DNA of 32,288 nt from Wagnerdoeblera sp046292685. Its GTDB lineage: Bacteria > Pseudomonadota > Alphaproteobacteria > Rhodobacterales > Rhodobacteraceae. The stretch covers positions 1 through 32,288 of the forward strand of contig NZ_JBKBQM010000038.1 of the NCBI RefSeq assembly GCF_046292685.1, in the 5' to 3' direction. Each line of letters begins with the position of its first letter. The first letter of the stretch is position 1. The translations under genes and the position numbers were made by a program. The notes under the pieces are model-generated. The model made no database searches and had not been told where the DNA came from. It saw only the letters and a program-made list of their open reading frames with translations. Below are positions 8,247 through 16,675 of this stretch, in pieces.

Positions 8247-8887
8247 CGACAATCATCGAATCCTGCACCGGACCTTGCGGTCTGGTGCAACGCACGGGTG
8301 CCGGGTTGCGGCGTGCCCTGCCGAGGGCTGCGAGGCTGCGAAAGGGCCCCGGTTCGCCCGCAAGGCGCAGGCCCAAGGCAGCCAATCGGCGATGACGGCC
8401 GCACCAAAGTTGATGACGCCGACAATAATATAGCGATTTCAGATAGTTAAAAGTATAACCCAAAATCGGAATTTATTGACCGGATTGGGCCGGCATGCGA
8501 TGCCGATGCGACGGCCAGAGGGCCGGGGGAACGAAAGGCCACGGCGACACGCCGGCGACTTCGCCCCTTGAACCTTGCTCCAACCGTGGTCGCCGGTTTC
8601 GGCGCTCACCTTGCCAATGGCGCGTCCGGTCTTGCGGGCGACGCCACCAACGACGACGCCCCAAGCCGGGATGCCCCCTCATGTGCCGTAACGAGTTGAC
8701 CTGTTTGCCGTCCTTGCATCCCCGGCCGCCGGACTCCGGCGCGGGCGCCGGCGCCGCGTTCGGGTAGAACCGGCGCCTGCCGCCCCCCTCCAAAAAAAAG
8801 CTCATCCGCCCCTGAAACCTCGCGCAGCCGGGCACGTAGCTGCGCGGACGATGCCTGTTGTTTTCTGTTCGAACCCAAGGATACCCC
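8247..8887. other. Long intergenic gap with AT-rich island
   Basis: No convincing gene is seen in these 641 bases. The open frames present (for example 8495-8767 on the plus strand and frames crossing 8473 on the minus strand) are rich in Arg, Cys and Pro and look like high-GC noise. Positions about 8403-8480 are strikingly AT-rich for this genome, with TATACT on the minus strand at about 8451-8456 and TATAGC on the plus strand at 8429-8434, but I cannot pair either with a good -35 element at normal spacing. The gap probably carries the promoter and a long leader for RTX gene 1, and may mark the edge of an acquired region. Confidence 0.4.
8821..8846 (+). promoter_or_regulatory. Hairpin just before RTX gene 1
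   Basis: CGCGCAGC (8821-8828) and GCTGCGCG (8839-8846) are perfect 8-base inverted arms with a ten-base loop, 41 bases before the ATG of RTX gene 1. No T run follows, so it is more likely a leader structure or operator than a terminator. Confidence 0.35.
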
Positions 8888-11800
8888 ATGTCTGTGAACC
8901 CGTCGCTTGCAACCGACAGTCTCCTGTCCACCTTTTCGGCGGGGGCGTCCTTGACCGGCCTTTCCGCGCAAGTCGTCTTCAATACGGCAAGCTTCGATAA
9001 CGGCGCCAAGCTGCTGGACAGCGATGTCAGCGTGAGCCTGGGTGATGGCGGCTCGCTTTCGGATGTCGTCCTGTCGGTGGGCGGTCTGGTGCAGGGAGAT
9101 ACCGTTGGCCTGCGGTTGCAGGATGCAGGTAGCCCGTTTGCCATCACCATGGACCCCAGCTTGCCCGAAGGGTTCTACGCCGTGTTCATGGATGGCGACC
9201 CGATCGGCACCCTGGGTTTCGGTTATGACAACGGCGCGCAGAACGCACCGTTCCAGCTGCGCTTCACCTCGGCGGTCAACGCCGAAACCATCGAGACGGT
9301 GATCGAGAACCTCCAGTTCTCGACCGTCGCCGAGGAAGGCAGCCGCACGTTGTCGCTGGCGCTGAGCTTGGCCGAAGGCGGCGACCCGCTGTTTGCCCGG
9401 AACATCGCCGTGTCGCTGGTGCCCGAGATCGGCGGCATCGCCGATGCGGTCTGGATCGACACCGCAAACCCGTCGGGCGCGCTTTTCACGCTCAGCGATC
9501 TGCCTTCGTTCTCCTACGGCGGCGGCAAGATCACCATCAACGGGATCATCGGCAAGGTCGATATCCCTTCGCTGGCGCAGGGCAGCATGTTCAGCATTCA
9601 AAACCCGGACACTCAGGGCAACACCTACCAGGTGTCCTGGTTCAGCATGCCCTTCGCCACCATCACCGTGCCGGGCTACCATGACACGGGCGACATGACG
9701 ATCACCTTCCTCGAAAGCGGGACGAGCTCGACCCTGGCAGAGAGTTTCCTGAACGACCTGCGGCTGACCTATGCGGGTGCCTACACCGGTGTCGGCCCGA
9801 CCCGCAGCCTGACCATCACGGCCGAAACCGCCTCGGGTGTCGTGGCGCAAAGCGAGGCGACACTGACCTACGGTCAACCGATGCTGAGCGACCTGAACAG
9901 CCCCGACCGCATGCGCGCGGGCACCGGGCCTGAGATCATCGACGCGGATGTGACCGTGGACACTCCGGCCGGCCTGACGCTGGCGGGCGCACGGATCGAG
10001 GTGACGAACCTCGCCGCGGGCGACCACGTGGGCCTGTCGGAGGCCGGGCCGCTGCGGGTGGACGGGTCGGGCAACCTGATCCTGTCCTCGTACATGGGCG
10101 ATGTCACCATCGGCACCTTCACCCCCGGATCGGCGGGCTACGACCCGCAGACCGGCGATCTGGTTTCGACCGCGGCCGTGGTCAACCTGAATGCCGATGC
10201 GCCGTCCTGGGTGCTGGAAACGATCATCGAGAACCTGACGCTTGAAAGCGTGGGCCGCTTCTCGACCGACAGCCGCTATCTCAGCATCGCGGTCTACAAC
10301 GCGCAGAACCGGCAGTGGTTCAACTCCAACGTCGAGGTTCTCGTCTCGGGGCAGGACATCGACGGCTTGAAGGAAGTGCACTTCAACACCGGCGGCAGCG
10401 ATCCGCGGCTTGCGCCCTTCGTCGATACCTCGGTCACGCTGGCCCCCGGCGACTACACCGGCTGGACGCTCGAGGTGACGACCGCGAACGGCGACATGGG
10501 CGACACGGCCGGGATCGGCCGGCATACCATCGGCTACCGCTATTTCGAGCTTCAGACCCAGCCCGACCAGTCGATCACGCTGTTCTACATCAACGAATTC
10601 GACCAGCCGATCGCGGTGGGCAGCTATCAGGGCCTGCCGTTTGCCAATAGCATGGTAGGCTACGGCTTCCGCATCACGGTGGGGCAGAACAGCACCTGGC
10701 CGGCCGCGATGCTGGAACATCTGATCGAATCAGTGACGATGAGCGCGGGCGGCCCCGCCGGCACGCAGTCCTCGATCACCTACAAACTGTCGAACCCGCA
10801 GGGCGTGTTCTACCAGGATACCGTCCGGGTCGAGAAAACCGATGCGGTGCCGGGGATCGACGGGCTTTCGTCCGAGGTCACGGTGCGCAGCGCGGTCATG
10901 GCGCTGGACGGGCCGGCGCTGCTCGACGGCGACGTGACGCTGCCGGGCGATCTGGGGGGGGCGGGCCTTGTGACCGTGACCGTCACCGGCCAGGTGGCGG
11001 GCGACGTTCTGGGCCTGCGGGCCGTCTCCACCCCGGCACCGGGCCAGCTGGTGCTGCAAGACAGCGGGCTGCTGTATCGTCAGGGCGCAAGCGGCAGCGA
11101 GCTGCTGGGCTTTGTCGCGGGCGGCACGAGCGGCACACCGCTGCGCATCAACTTCTTTGTCGGGGTGACGGCGGAGCAGATCGAAGGCGTGATCGAGGCG
11201 CTGACCTTCTCCACCACCTCGACGGTGCGGAACCGCGAACTTGCGATCACCGTGACGCAGAACGGCCAGGCGGCCCTGCGCGGCTTTGTCGAGGTGAACC
11301 TCGACACAACCCCGCTGATTGCCGACCTCACCCGGCTGGTGAAGTTCGACGCGACGACCATCGATGAGACGCCGATGCTCATCGACAGGTCCGTGACGCT
11401 GCCCACCGGACTTGATTATGGCCGTGGCGAAATCGTCGTCACCAAACCGGACCACGTGGGGATCGGCCTGACGGGCAGCTATACGCTGGACCGGTTCGCG
11501 CCGGACAATTTCTATATTGTCAACACCATTTCGGGAGAGCAGGTCGGGGTCGCCTATCTGGGCATCACCGCTGCGTCGTTCACGTTCGGCGTGCACGCGA
11601 CGCGGGACCTTGTGGAGAGGGCGATGGAGGCGCTGACCTTTACCACCTCGGTCACCGATCAGGCGTCGGAGGTGACGGTCCGGTTGAACCTTCAAGTCGG
11701 CTCCGGCCCGCGCACGACCATCGCGATGACCGATATCCGGCTGCAACCGGCGCTCGGCGACCAGACCCTGACCGGAACCGAAGGGGCCGACATGCTGGCC

Positions 11801-12580
11801 GGCGACGATGGCAACGACATCCTTTTCGGGTTGGATGGCGACGACCTGCTGTCGGGGATGGACGGTAAGGATACGCTCCATGGCGGCGACGGCAACGACA
11901 GCCTGTATGGCGGCAATGGGAATGACAGCCTGTCCGGCGATGCCGGCGATGACGTGCTGTCGGGCCTGAACGGCCGCGATACCCTGCGCGGCGGGGATGG
12001 CAACGACAAGCTGATGGGCGGCAACGGTAGCGACCGCCTGTTCGGCGATGCCGGCAACGACACGCTGTTGGGCGAGGGCGGCAACGACATCCTTCGGGGC
12101 GCCACCGGCGACGACAGCCTTCACGGTGGTTGGGGGGCCGACACGCTCTATGGCAATCTGGGGGCCGATACCCTGACCGGTGGCGAGGGCGACGATGCGC
12201 TGTTCGGCGGCGCCGGGGCCGACAGGCTGGGCGGCGGCAACGGGAACGACACTTTGGCCGGCGGCATCGGGGCCGACACGCTGAACGGCGGCAGCGGCGC
12301 CGACGTGTTCCTGTTCGACCTTGCCGATGTCGGCACGGGGGTCGATGTGATCCAGCGCTTCGAACAGGGCCAGGACATGTTGATGTTCACCCCGGCCCTG
12401 ATCGATTTCCTTGGATCGGCGGGCACTTCGGCCACCGAGGCGATTTACTGGGATCTGGCCTCGCGCACATTGTCGCTGGATCTCGACGCCGTGGGCCTGA
12501 CCGGCGGACGCGTGGCCATCGCCCGGTTCACCGGTTCCATCCCGGAGACGCTGACGGTCGACGACTTCCTCTTCGGCTGA
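8888..12580 (+). CDS. Large RTX calcium-binding protein with six internal repeats
   Basis: This 1230-residue protein starts at ATG 8888 with AAGG upstream; an in-frame TTG at 8858 is less likely. There is no N-terminal signal peptide. Residues about 27-955 hold six divergent repeats of about 140-160 residues. Each tends to contain a LLDSDVSV-like strand and a GDxVGL-like turn, and each closes with a helix such as ETVIENLQFST, ETIIENLTLES, EGVIEALTFST or ERAMEALTFTT. They resemble Ig- or cadherin-like stalk repeats of proteobacterial surface proteins. Residues 963-1142 are RTX nonapeptides, which fold on binding calcium, and a short C-terminal cap of the kind used as a type I secretion signal follows. 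No catalytic motif was seen, so an adhesin or surface-layer role is plausible but inferred. No type I transporter genes are in the window. Confidence 0.88.
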   Translation: MSVNPSLATDSLLSTFSAGASLTGLSAQVVFNTASFDNGAKLLDSDVSVSLGDGGSLSDVVLSVGGLVQGDTVGLRLQDAGSPFAITMDPSLPEGFYAVFMDGDPIGTLGFGYDNGAQNAPFQLRFTSAVNAETIETVIENLQFSTVAEEGSRTLSLALSLAEGGDPLFARNIAVSLVPEIGGIADAVWIDTANPSGALFTLSDLPSFSYGGGKITINGIIGKVDIPSLAQGSMFSIQNPDTQGNTYQVSWFSMPFATITVPGYHDTGDMTITFLESGTSSTLAESFLNDLRLTYAGAYTGVGPTRSLTITAETASGVVAQSEATLTYGQPMLSDLNSPDRMRAGTGPEIIDADVTVDTPAGLTLAGARIEVTNLAAGDHVGLSEAGPLRVDGSGNLILSSYMGDVTIGTFTPGSAGYDPQTGDLVSTAAVVNLNADAPSWVLETIIENLTLESVGRFSTDSRYLSIAVYNAQNRQWFNSNVEVLVSGQDIDGLKEVHFNTGGSDPRLAPFVDTSVTLAPGDYTGWTLEVTTANGDMGDTAGIGRHTIGYRYFELQTQPDQSITLFYINEFDQPIAVGSYQGLPFANSMVGYGFRITVGQNSTWPAAMLEHLIESVTMSAGGPAGTQSSITYKLSNPQGVFYQDTVRVEKTDAVPGIDGLSSEVTVRSAVMALDGPALLDGDVTLPGDLGGAGLVTVTVTGQVAGDVLGLRAVSTPAPGQLVLQDSGLLYRQGASGSELLGFVAGGTSGTPLRINFFVGVTAEQIEGVIEALTFSTTSTVRNRELAITVTQNGQAALRGFVEVNLDTTPLIADLTRLVKFDATTIDETPMLIDRSVTLPTGLDYGRGEIVVTKPDHVGIGLTGSYTLDRFAPDNFYIVNTISGEQVGVAYLGITAASFTFGVHATRDLVERAMEALTFTTSVTDQASEVTVRLNLQVGSGPRTTIAMTDIRLQPALGDQTLTGTEGADMLAGDDGNDILFGLDGDDLLSGMDGKDTLHGGDGNDSLYGGNGNDSLSGDAGDDVLSGLNGRDTLRGGDGNDKLMGGNGSDRLFGDAGNDTLLGEGGNDILRGATGDDSLHGGWGADTLYGNLGADTLTGGEGDDALFGGAGADRLGGGNGNDTLAGGIGADTLNGGSGADVFLFDLADVGTGVDVIQRFEQGQDMLMFTPALIDFLGSAGTSATEAIYWDLASRTLSLDLDAVGLTGGRVAIARFTGSIPETLTVDDFLFG
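11774..12313 (+). repeat. Twenty tandem RTX nonapeptides
   Basis: Residues 963-1142 of RTX protein 1 are exactly twenty consecutive nine-residue units (540 bases) of the form GGxGxDxLx, from GTEGADMLA to GGSGADVFL, with no insertion between units. Such units make a parallel beta-roll that binds one calcium ion per turn pair. The DNA units differ by many silent and replacement changes, so this is not a recent expansion. Confidence 0.93.
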
Positions 12581-12608
12581 GCCGCGACCGCACAAGGCAA
12601 CACGCGCG

Positions 12609-12636
12609 TGCCCCCCTTGCGACGGCAAGGGGGGCA
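12609..12636 (+). terminator. Strong hairpin after RTX gene 1
   Basis: A perfect 12-base stem, TGCCCCCCTTGC pairing with GCAAGGGGGGCA, closes on the loop GACG 28 bases after the RTX gene 1 stop. The T tract after it is weak (TTGCGCTTTGC), but the stem is strong enough to act as an end of transcript. Confidence 0.7.
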
Positions 12637-12844
12637 TTGCGCTTTGCACCCGCTGGTTGCTGCGCATACGCCTGCACCGAGGCCGAGGCTGCCCCCGGTG
12701 CCGGCGCGCGCGAACGTCGCTGCCATGCCGGTCAGGCGGACACAGCCCCGGATCTGAACGGAGAAGAAAGGACAAAGCCTTGCAGCGCACCGTCACGCCG
12801 CCGTGGCGCGATGGCCGAGCCTTGCAAGCCTGGATGGGGGCAAG

Positions 12845-12921
12845 TGGCGGACCCGACAGGATTCGAACCTGTGACCTCTGCCTTCGGAGGGCAGCACTCT
12901 ATCCAGCTGAGCTACGGGTCC
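12845..12921 (-). tRNA. tRNA-Arg (anticodon CCG)
   Basis: Read on the minus strand, the 77 bases fold as a complete tRNA: acceptor GGACCCG with CGGGTCC, D arm beginning GCTCAGCTGGATAGAG, anticodon stem CTGCC/GGCAG around the loop CTCCGAA, T arm ACAGG-TTCGAAT-CCTGT, discriminator G and an encoded CCA. Bases 34-36 are CCG, which reads the arginine codon CGG. It lies between the ends of two convergent RTX genes; tRNA genes are frequent sites of integration, but no att duplication was seen nearby. Confidence 0.97.
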
Positions 12922-12930
12922 CGCAGGTGG

Positions 12931-12959
12931 TCTATAGCCGCTGGCGCTGCGGGCTGCAA
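12931..12959 (-). promoter_or_regulatory. Sigma-70 type promoter of tRNA-Arg
   Basis: On the minus strand TTGCAG (12959-12954) and TATAGA (12936-12931) are spaced by 17 bases, close to the housekeeping consensus. The -10 element ends nine bases before the tRNA 5' end, so transcription would begin almost at the mature end. The -35 box touches the terminator hairpin of RTX gene 2. Confidence 0.6.
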
Positions 12960-12960
12960 T

Positions 12961-12985
12961 GGCCCCGGCGGGAAAAACCGGGGCC
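12961..12985 (-). terminator. Hairpin after RTX gene 2
   Basis: GGCCCCGG (12961-12968) and CCGGGGCC (12978-12985) form an 8-base perfect stem nine bases beyond the RTX gene 2 stop codon. It separates that gene from the tRNA gene on the same strand. No strong T tract follows. Confidence 0.55.
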
Positions 12986-12994
12986 GTGCGGCGG

Positions 12995-15358
12995 TTACAG
13001 GAACTCGAAATCTCCGGCGCCAAAGCTTGCAAGGCCGCCGGCGGTGCTGAAGGCGATTGTGGCGAACAGCACTGCGGCGCCCGCGCCGTTGCCATCGGCG
13101 TCGAAGAACAGCCGCCCTGCCCCGCCACCGGCATTGTCGAACAGGATCTGGGCGGAACCGTTGGCGGCCGGCGTCGCGTTGGCGTTGGCAACGAACCTGG
13201 ACGCGATGTTGCCCCCGTCGATGTCGCCGAACCCGTCGAGCAGCAACACAATGCGGTCCGTGCCCACGGTGAAATCGCGGATGCGGTCGTTGCCGCCATC
13301 GGCATTCTCGAACACGAATCGGTCGGCGCCTTCGCCGCCCACCAGCGTATCCGCCCCGACCCGCCCCATCAGAACGTCATCGCCGACCCCGCCGGCCAGC
13401 AGGTTGGCGCCGGCATTCCCGGCGAGGAAATCGGCGGCGCGCGACCCGCGGATGTTCTCGATCCCGGTCAGGGTGACATCCTCGTTCAGATAGCCCAGCT
13501 GGATGGCCAGCGGATCGGTGACCCCGGCAAGATCGACGTAAAGCCCGATGGCCACCGACGTGGTATCGAGCCGCGCGTAGCTGACGGTATCGGTGCCGCC
13601 TCCGCCATCGACGAAGGCGCCGCTGTTTTCATCCAGAAAGATCAGGTCGTTGCCGGCGCCGCCATACACGCTGTCGGCCCCGCCGGTTGCGTTCAGCGTA
13701 TCGTTGCCCGCGCCGCCGAACATCAGGTCGTCGCCCAAGCCCCCGGTCAGCAGGTCGTCGCCGTCGCCGCCTTGCAAGGTGTCGGCGTCGGCACCGCCCG
13801 ACAGCGTGTCGTTGCCGGCCTGGCCGATCAGCAGGTCCGCCCCGCTGCCGCCGTTCAGCAGGTCGTTGTCGGCGCCGCCATCCAGCGTATCGTTGCCGGC
13901 CCCGCCCAGAAGCGTATCGTTGCCGGCCGCCCCGTTCAGGCGGTCGGCGCCCTCGCGGCCAGACAGCATGTCCGTGCCGCCGCCGCCGTTGAAGACGTTG
14001 GCGCTGGCGTCTCCGAACAGCACATCGTTGCCGCCACCGGTGGTCAGGTTCTCGATCGAGACCAGGGTGAAGGGCAGCGTGCCGAAGGCGGTGGGCTGCG
14101 CCAGGTCGATGGAAACCCCGGTGCTGCCGGCCAGCACGACGGTATCGTTGCCGGCGCCGCCAAAGATGCTGTCGCCCGCCCCGACCCCGGTGAACACATC
14201 GTCAAAGGCGCTGCCGACGAACAGATCGGCCCCGGCCGTGGCCGCAACCTTGACGCCGGTGTCGCGCGGGTCGAGGATGGTGCGGAACACGTCCAGCCCC
14301 GTCAGCCCGTTCGGCCGCGTCAGTGCCACGGCCACCCGGCCATCGGCCATGACCGAGCCCTGGGCCTGCACGGCCTGCACATCCGTCAGGGTGTTCAGCG
14401 TATGCAGCAGCGTGGCCTGCCCTTCGCGCAAGCCGGTCTGCATGTTGAAGACCTGCGCATAAACCCCCGACTGGGCGGTGACGGCAAAACTGGTCGCCGT
14501 GCCGGCAAACGAGGAAAAGACGATCAGGATGCGCCCGTTGCCCAGATCGACCAGTTCCGCCGCGCCGGTGGTGGCCCCGGTCGTGCCGGCATTGCCGGCA
14601 ATCTGCGACGCGACGACGGTGGACCCGAAGCTGTAGGTGCCGGCCGAGTTCAGCGACGACCCGGCCTCGACGAACATGCCGGTCAGCCGGATGTTGTTGT
14701 CGCCGGTGCCCGACGACGCCACGACATAGAACCCCTCGCTGATGCGCAGGATATCGCGGGCGGTCAGCCCGCCGGTGGACAGCGCGCTGCCGTTGGTGGA
14801 GGCGATGACGCCGTTTTCCAGCGAAAAGACCGAGGTTCCCGAACCGCCCGCCACTGCCTCGATCGTGCCGGTCGCTGCCGTGCCGGCAGCCGCAAAGGGC
14901 GACAGGATGTCGGTGGTGGTGTCCATCGTGCCGAACAGCCGCGAGGATCCCGACAGGGTGACGGCCACGCCAAAGGTCGTGCTGGTCTGCGCCACCAGTT
15001 GCGCGCCGGTCAGATCGGCGGCAAAGTTGACGGCGCCGAAGGCCACGGGTGCCAGCGTCGCCGCGTTCAGCACCCGCAGGTTCAGCGTCGCGCCGGACGT
15101 GACCGCCACGGTCAGCCGGCCATCTTCGGTCAGCACCACATCGCGCAACGTTCCGTTCAGGCCAAGGTTCACCGCACTGCCAACCGCCGTGCCATCGCCG
15201 GCGAAGCGTTGCAGGAAGGTTTCCGACAGGATGCCGCTGTTCTGCCAGGCAACCACAAAGCTGCCGTCGGCAAGGGTCACGATCCTGGCGTTGGTCTGGT
15301 TGCCCCCGAGTGCGAGCGGATGCACGACGGATTGCGGAGTCTCTACCGTAACGGGCAT
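12995..15358 (-). CDS. RTX calcium-binding repeat protein with N-terminal beta-repeat region
   Basis: This 787-residue protein starts at ATG 15358 with AGGAG upstream. It has no signal peptide. The first 370 residues are rich in Ala, Gly, Thr and Val, with phrases such as NARIVTLADGSFVVAWQNSG and GRILIVFSSFAG, typical of bladed beta-repeats found before RTX regions. From about residue 375 come two RTX blocks with units such as GGAGNDTLDGGADNDLL, split by a linker containing SYARLDTTSVAIGLYVDL, and the protein ends in a cap of the RTX-secreted type ending Asp-Phe-Glu-Phe-Leu. It is probably secreted by a type I system, but none is encoded here. It is convergent with RTX gene 1 and lies 85 bases downstream of sufS on the same strand. 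No catalytic motif is visible, so its function is unknown. Confidence 0.9.
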   Translation of the reverse strand: MPVTVETPQSVVHPLALGGNQTNARIVTLADGSFVVAWQNSGILSETFLQRFAGDGTAVGSAVNLGLNGTLRDVVLTEDGRLTVAVTSGATLNLRVLNAATLAPVAFGAVNFAADLTGAQLVAQTSTTFGVAVTLSGSSRLFGTMDTTTDILSPFAAAGTAATGTIEAVAGGSGTSVFSLENGVIASTNGSALSTGGLTARDILRISEGFYVVASSGTGDNNIRLTGMFVEAGSSLNSAGTYSFGSTVVASQIAGNAGTTGATTGAAELVDLGNGRILIVFSSFAGTATSFAVTAQSGVYAQVFNMQTGLREGQATLLHTLNTLTDVQAVQAQGSVMADGRVAVALTRPNGLTGLDVFRTILDPRDTGVKVAATAGADLFVGSAFDDVFTGVGAGDSIFGGAGNDTVVLAGSTGVSIDLAQPTAFGTLPFTLVSIENLTTGGGNDVLFGDASANVFNGGGGTDMLSGREGADRLNGAAGNDTLLGGAGNDTLDGGADNDLLNGGSGADLLIGQAGNDTLSGGADADTLQGGDGDDLLTGGLGDDLMFGGAGNDTLNATGGADSVYGGAGNDLIFLDENSGAFVDGGGGTDTVSYARLDTTSVAIGLYVDLAGVTDPLAIQLGYLNEDVTLTGIENIRGSRAADFLAGNAGANLLAGGVGDDVLMGRVGADTLVGGEGADRFVFENADGGNDRIRDFTVGTDRIVLLLDGFGDIDGGNIASRFVANANATPAANGSAQILFDNAGGGAGRLFFDADGNGAGAAVLFATIAFSTAGGLASFGAGDFEFL

Positions 15359-15443
15359 GGGTCAATCTCCTGCTGCAATCGGACGCAGCATCTGCCTGAA
15401 CGAGCCATCCGTCAATCGCAATCTGCAAAGCCCCGCAGGGCGA

Positions 15444-16664
15444 TCAGCCGAACAGATCGTTGCAGAACGCCAGCGCCGATACCAGCGCATCCACCTCGTC
15501 GAGCGTGTTGTAAAGCCCGAAAGAGGCGCGGCAGGTCGCCCCCACGCCCATATGCGCCATCAGCGGCATCGCGCAATGGGTGCCGGCGCGCACCGCGATG
15601 CCGCGCTTGTCGAGGATGGTGGAAATGTCGTGCGCGTGCGCCGCCCCTTGCAGGGTAAAGCTGAAGATCGCACCCTTGGTCTCCGAATTGCCTTGCACCG
15701 ACAGCCAGTTCAGCCCTGCCAGCCGGTCGCGCGCATAATCGCGCAAGGTGCGTTCGTGCGCCGCGACATTGGCCATCCCCAGGCCCATCAGATACTCCAG
15801 CGCGACGCCGAAACCGATCTGCTGCACGATGCCGGGGGTGCCGGCCTCGAACTTCATCGGCGGGTCGTTGTAGCTGACGGTGTCGCGCGTCACCTCGCGG
15901 ATCATGTCGCCGCCGCCCAGGAAGGGGCGCATCTCGGCCTGCCGGTCGCGCGAAATCCAGATCGCGCCCGAGCCGGATGGGCCATAGAGCTTGTGCCCGG
16001 TGATCGCGTAAAAGTCGCACCCCAGCGCCGACAGATCGACCGGCATGTGCACTGCCGCCTGGCTGCCATCGACCAGCACCGGCACGCCGCGCGCCCGGGC
16101 GCCGGCGCAGATCGCGGCAACATCCACCACCGTGCCCAGCACGTTCGACATGTGGGTGATCGCCACCAGACGGGTGCGCGGCCCGATGGCCGCCAGAACC
16201 GCACCGGGGTCGAGGTCGCCGTTCGCGTCGCATTCCACCCATTTCAGCACGACGCCTTGCCGTTCGCGCAGGAAGTGCCAGGGCACGATATTGGCGTGAT
16301 GCTCCATCACGCTCAGCACGATCTCGTCGCCGGCCCGCAACCGCGGCGCCGCCCAGCCGTAGGACACGAGGTTGATGCCCTCGGTCGAGCCCGAGGTAAA
16401 GACGATCTCGTCTTCGTGGGGGGCGTTCAGAAACCGCGCCACGATGCCGCGCACGGCCTCGTATTTCTCGGTCGCAAGATTGGAAAGATAATGCAAGCCA
16501 CGGTGGACGTTCGCATATTCCTGCGCATAAGCCTGCGTCACGGCCTCGATCACCGCCTTGGGCTTTTGCGCGCTGGCGCCGTTGTCCAGGTAGACCAGCG
16601 GCCGGCCGTTGACCTCGCGCGCAAGGATCGGAAAGTCGCGGCGGATGGCGTGAACATCGTACAT
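15444..16664 (-). CDS. sufS: Cysteine desulfurase SufS
   Basis: This 406-residue class II cysteine desulfurase takes sulfur from L-cysteine, leaving alanine, and supplies it for Fe-S cluster assembly on SufBCD. The PLP lysine is Lys225 in ITGHKLYGPSG and the persulfide cysteine is Cys364 in RAGTHCAMPLM; other family marks are NRPLVYLDNGASAQKP-like residues 20-34 and VMEHHANIVPW (119-129). The start at 16664 gives the usual family N-terminus (MYDVHAIRRDFPIL); an ATG at 16679 overlaps the upstream stop as ATGA and would add five residues. It is the last gene of the leftward suf cluster. SufE, its usual partner, is not in the window. Confidence 0.96.
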   Translation of the reverse strand: MYDVHAIRRDFPILAREVNGRPLVYLDNGASAQKPKAVIEAVTQAYAQEYANVHRGLHYLSNLATEKYEAVRGIVARFLNAPHEDEIVFTSGSTEGINLVSYGWAAPRLRAGDEIVLSVMEHHANIVPWHFLRERQGVVLKWVECDANGDLDPGAVLAAIGPRTRLVAITHMSNVLGTVVDVAAICAGARARGVPVLVDGSQAAVHMPVDLSALGCDFYAITGHKLYGPSGSGAIWISRDRQAEMRPFLGGGDMIREVTRDTVSYNDPPMKFEAGTPGIVQQIGFGVALEYLMGLGMANVAAHERTLRDYARDRLAGLNWLSVQGNSETKGAIFSFTLQGAAHAHDISTILDKRGIAVRAGTHCAMPLMAHMGVGATCRASFGLYNTLDEVDALVSALAFCNDLFG

Positions 16665-16675
16665 GGCAAACCCGA

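Noticed and set aside
4650..8252. A 1200-residue open frame on the minus strand across soxA and soxG
   Set aside because: It is antisense to two well-supported genes, is rich in Arg, Gly, Ala and His without any domain pattern, and is the kind of frame that high GC content leaves open.
8495..8767. A 90-residue plus-strand frame in the gap before RTX gene 1
   Set aside because: It is Arg/Cys-rich with no family pattern and no clear ribosome-binding site.
8473..9150. A 225-residue minus-strand frame before and over the start of RTX gene 1
   Set aside because: Composition is random-looking (Arg, Pro, Ser, Cys), it overlaps RTX gene 1, and no ribosome-binding site is seen.
11774..12313. A CRISPR array in the tandem repeats
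   Set aside because: The 27-base units are coding RTX nonapeptides with no spacers and no identical repeats.
10730..12796. A 688-residue minus-strand frame across RTX gene 1
   Set aside because: It mirrors the repeated RTX codons and has no start context or recognisable domain.
12961..12985. An attachment-site duplication beside the tRNA gene
   Set aside because: The repeated letters are the two arms of a terminator hairpin. No copy of the tRNA 3' end was found nearby.
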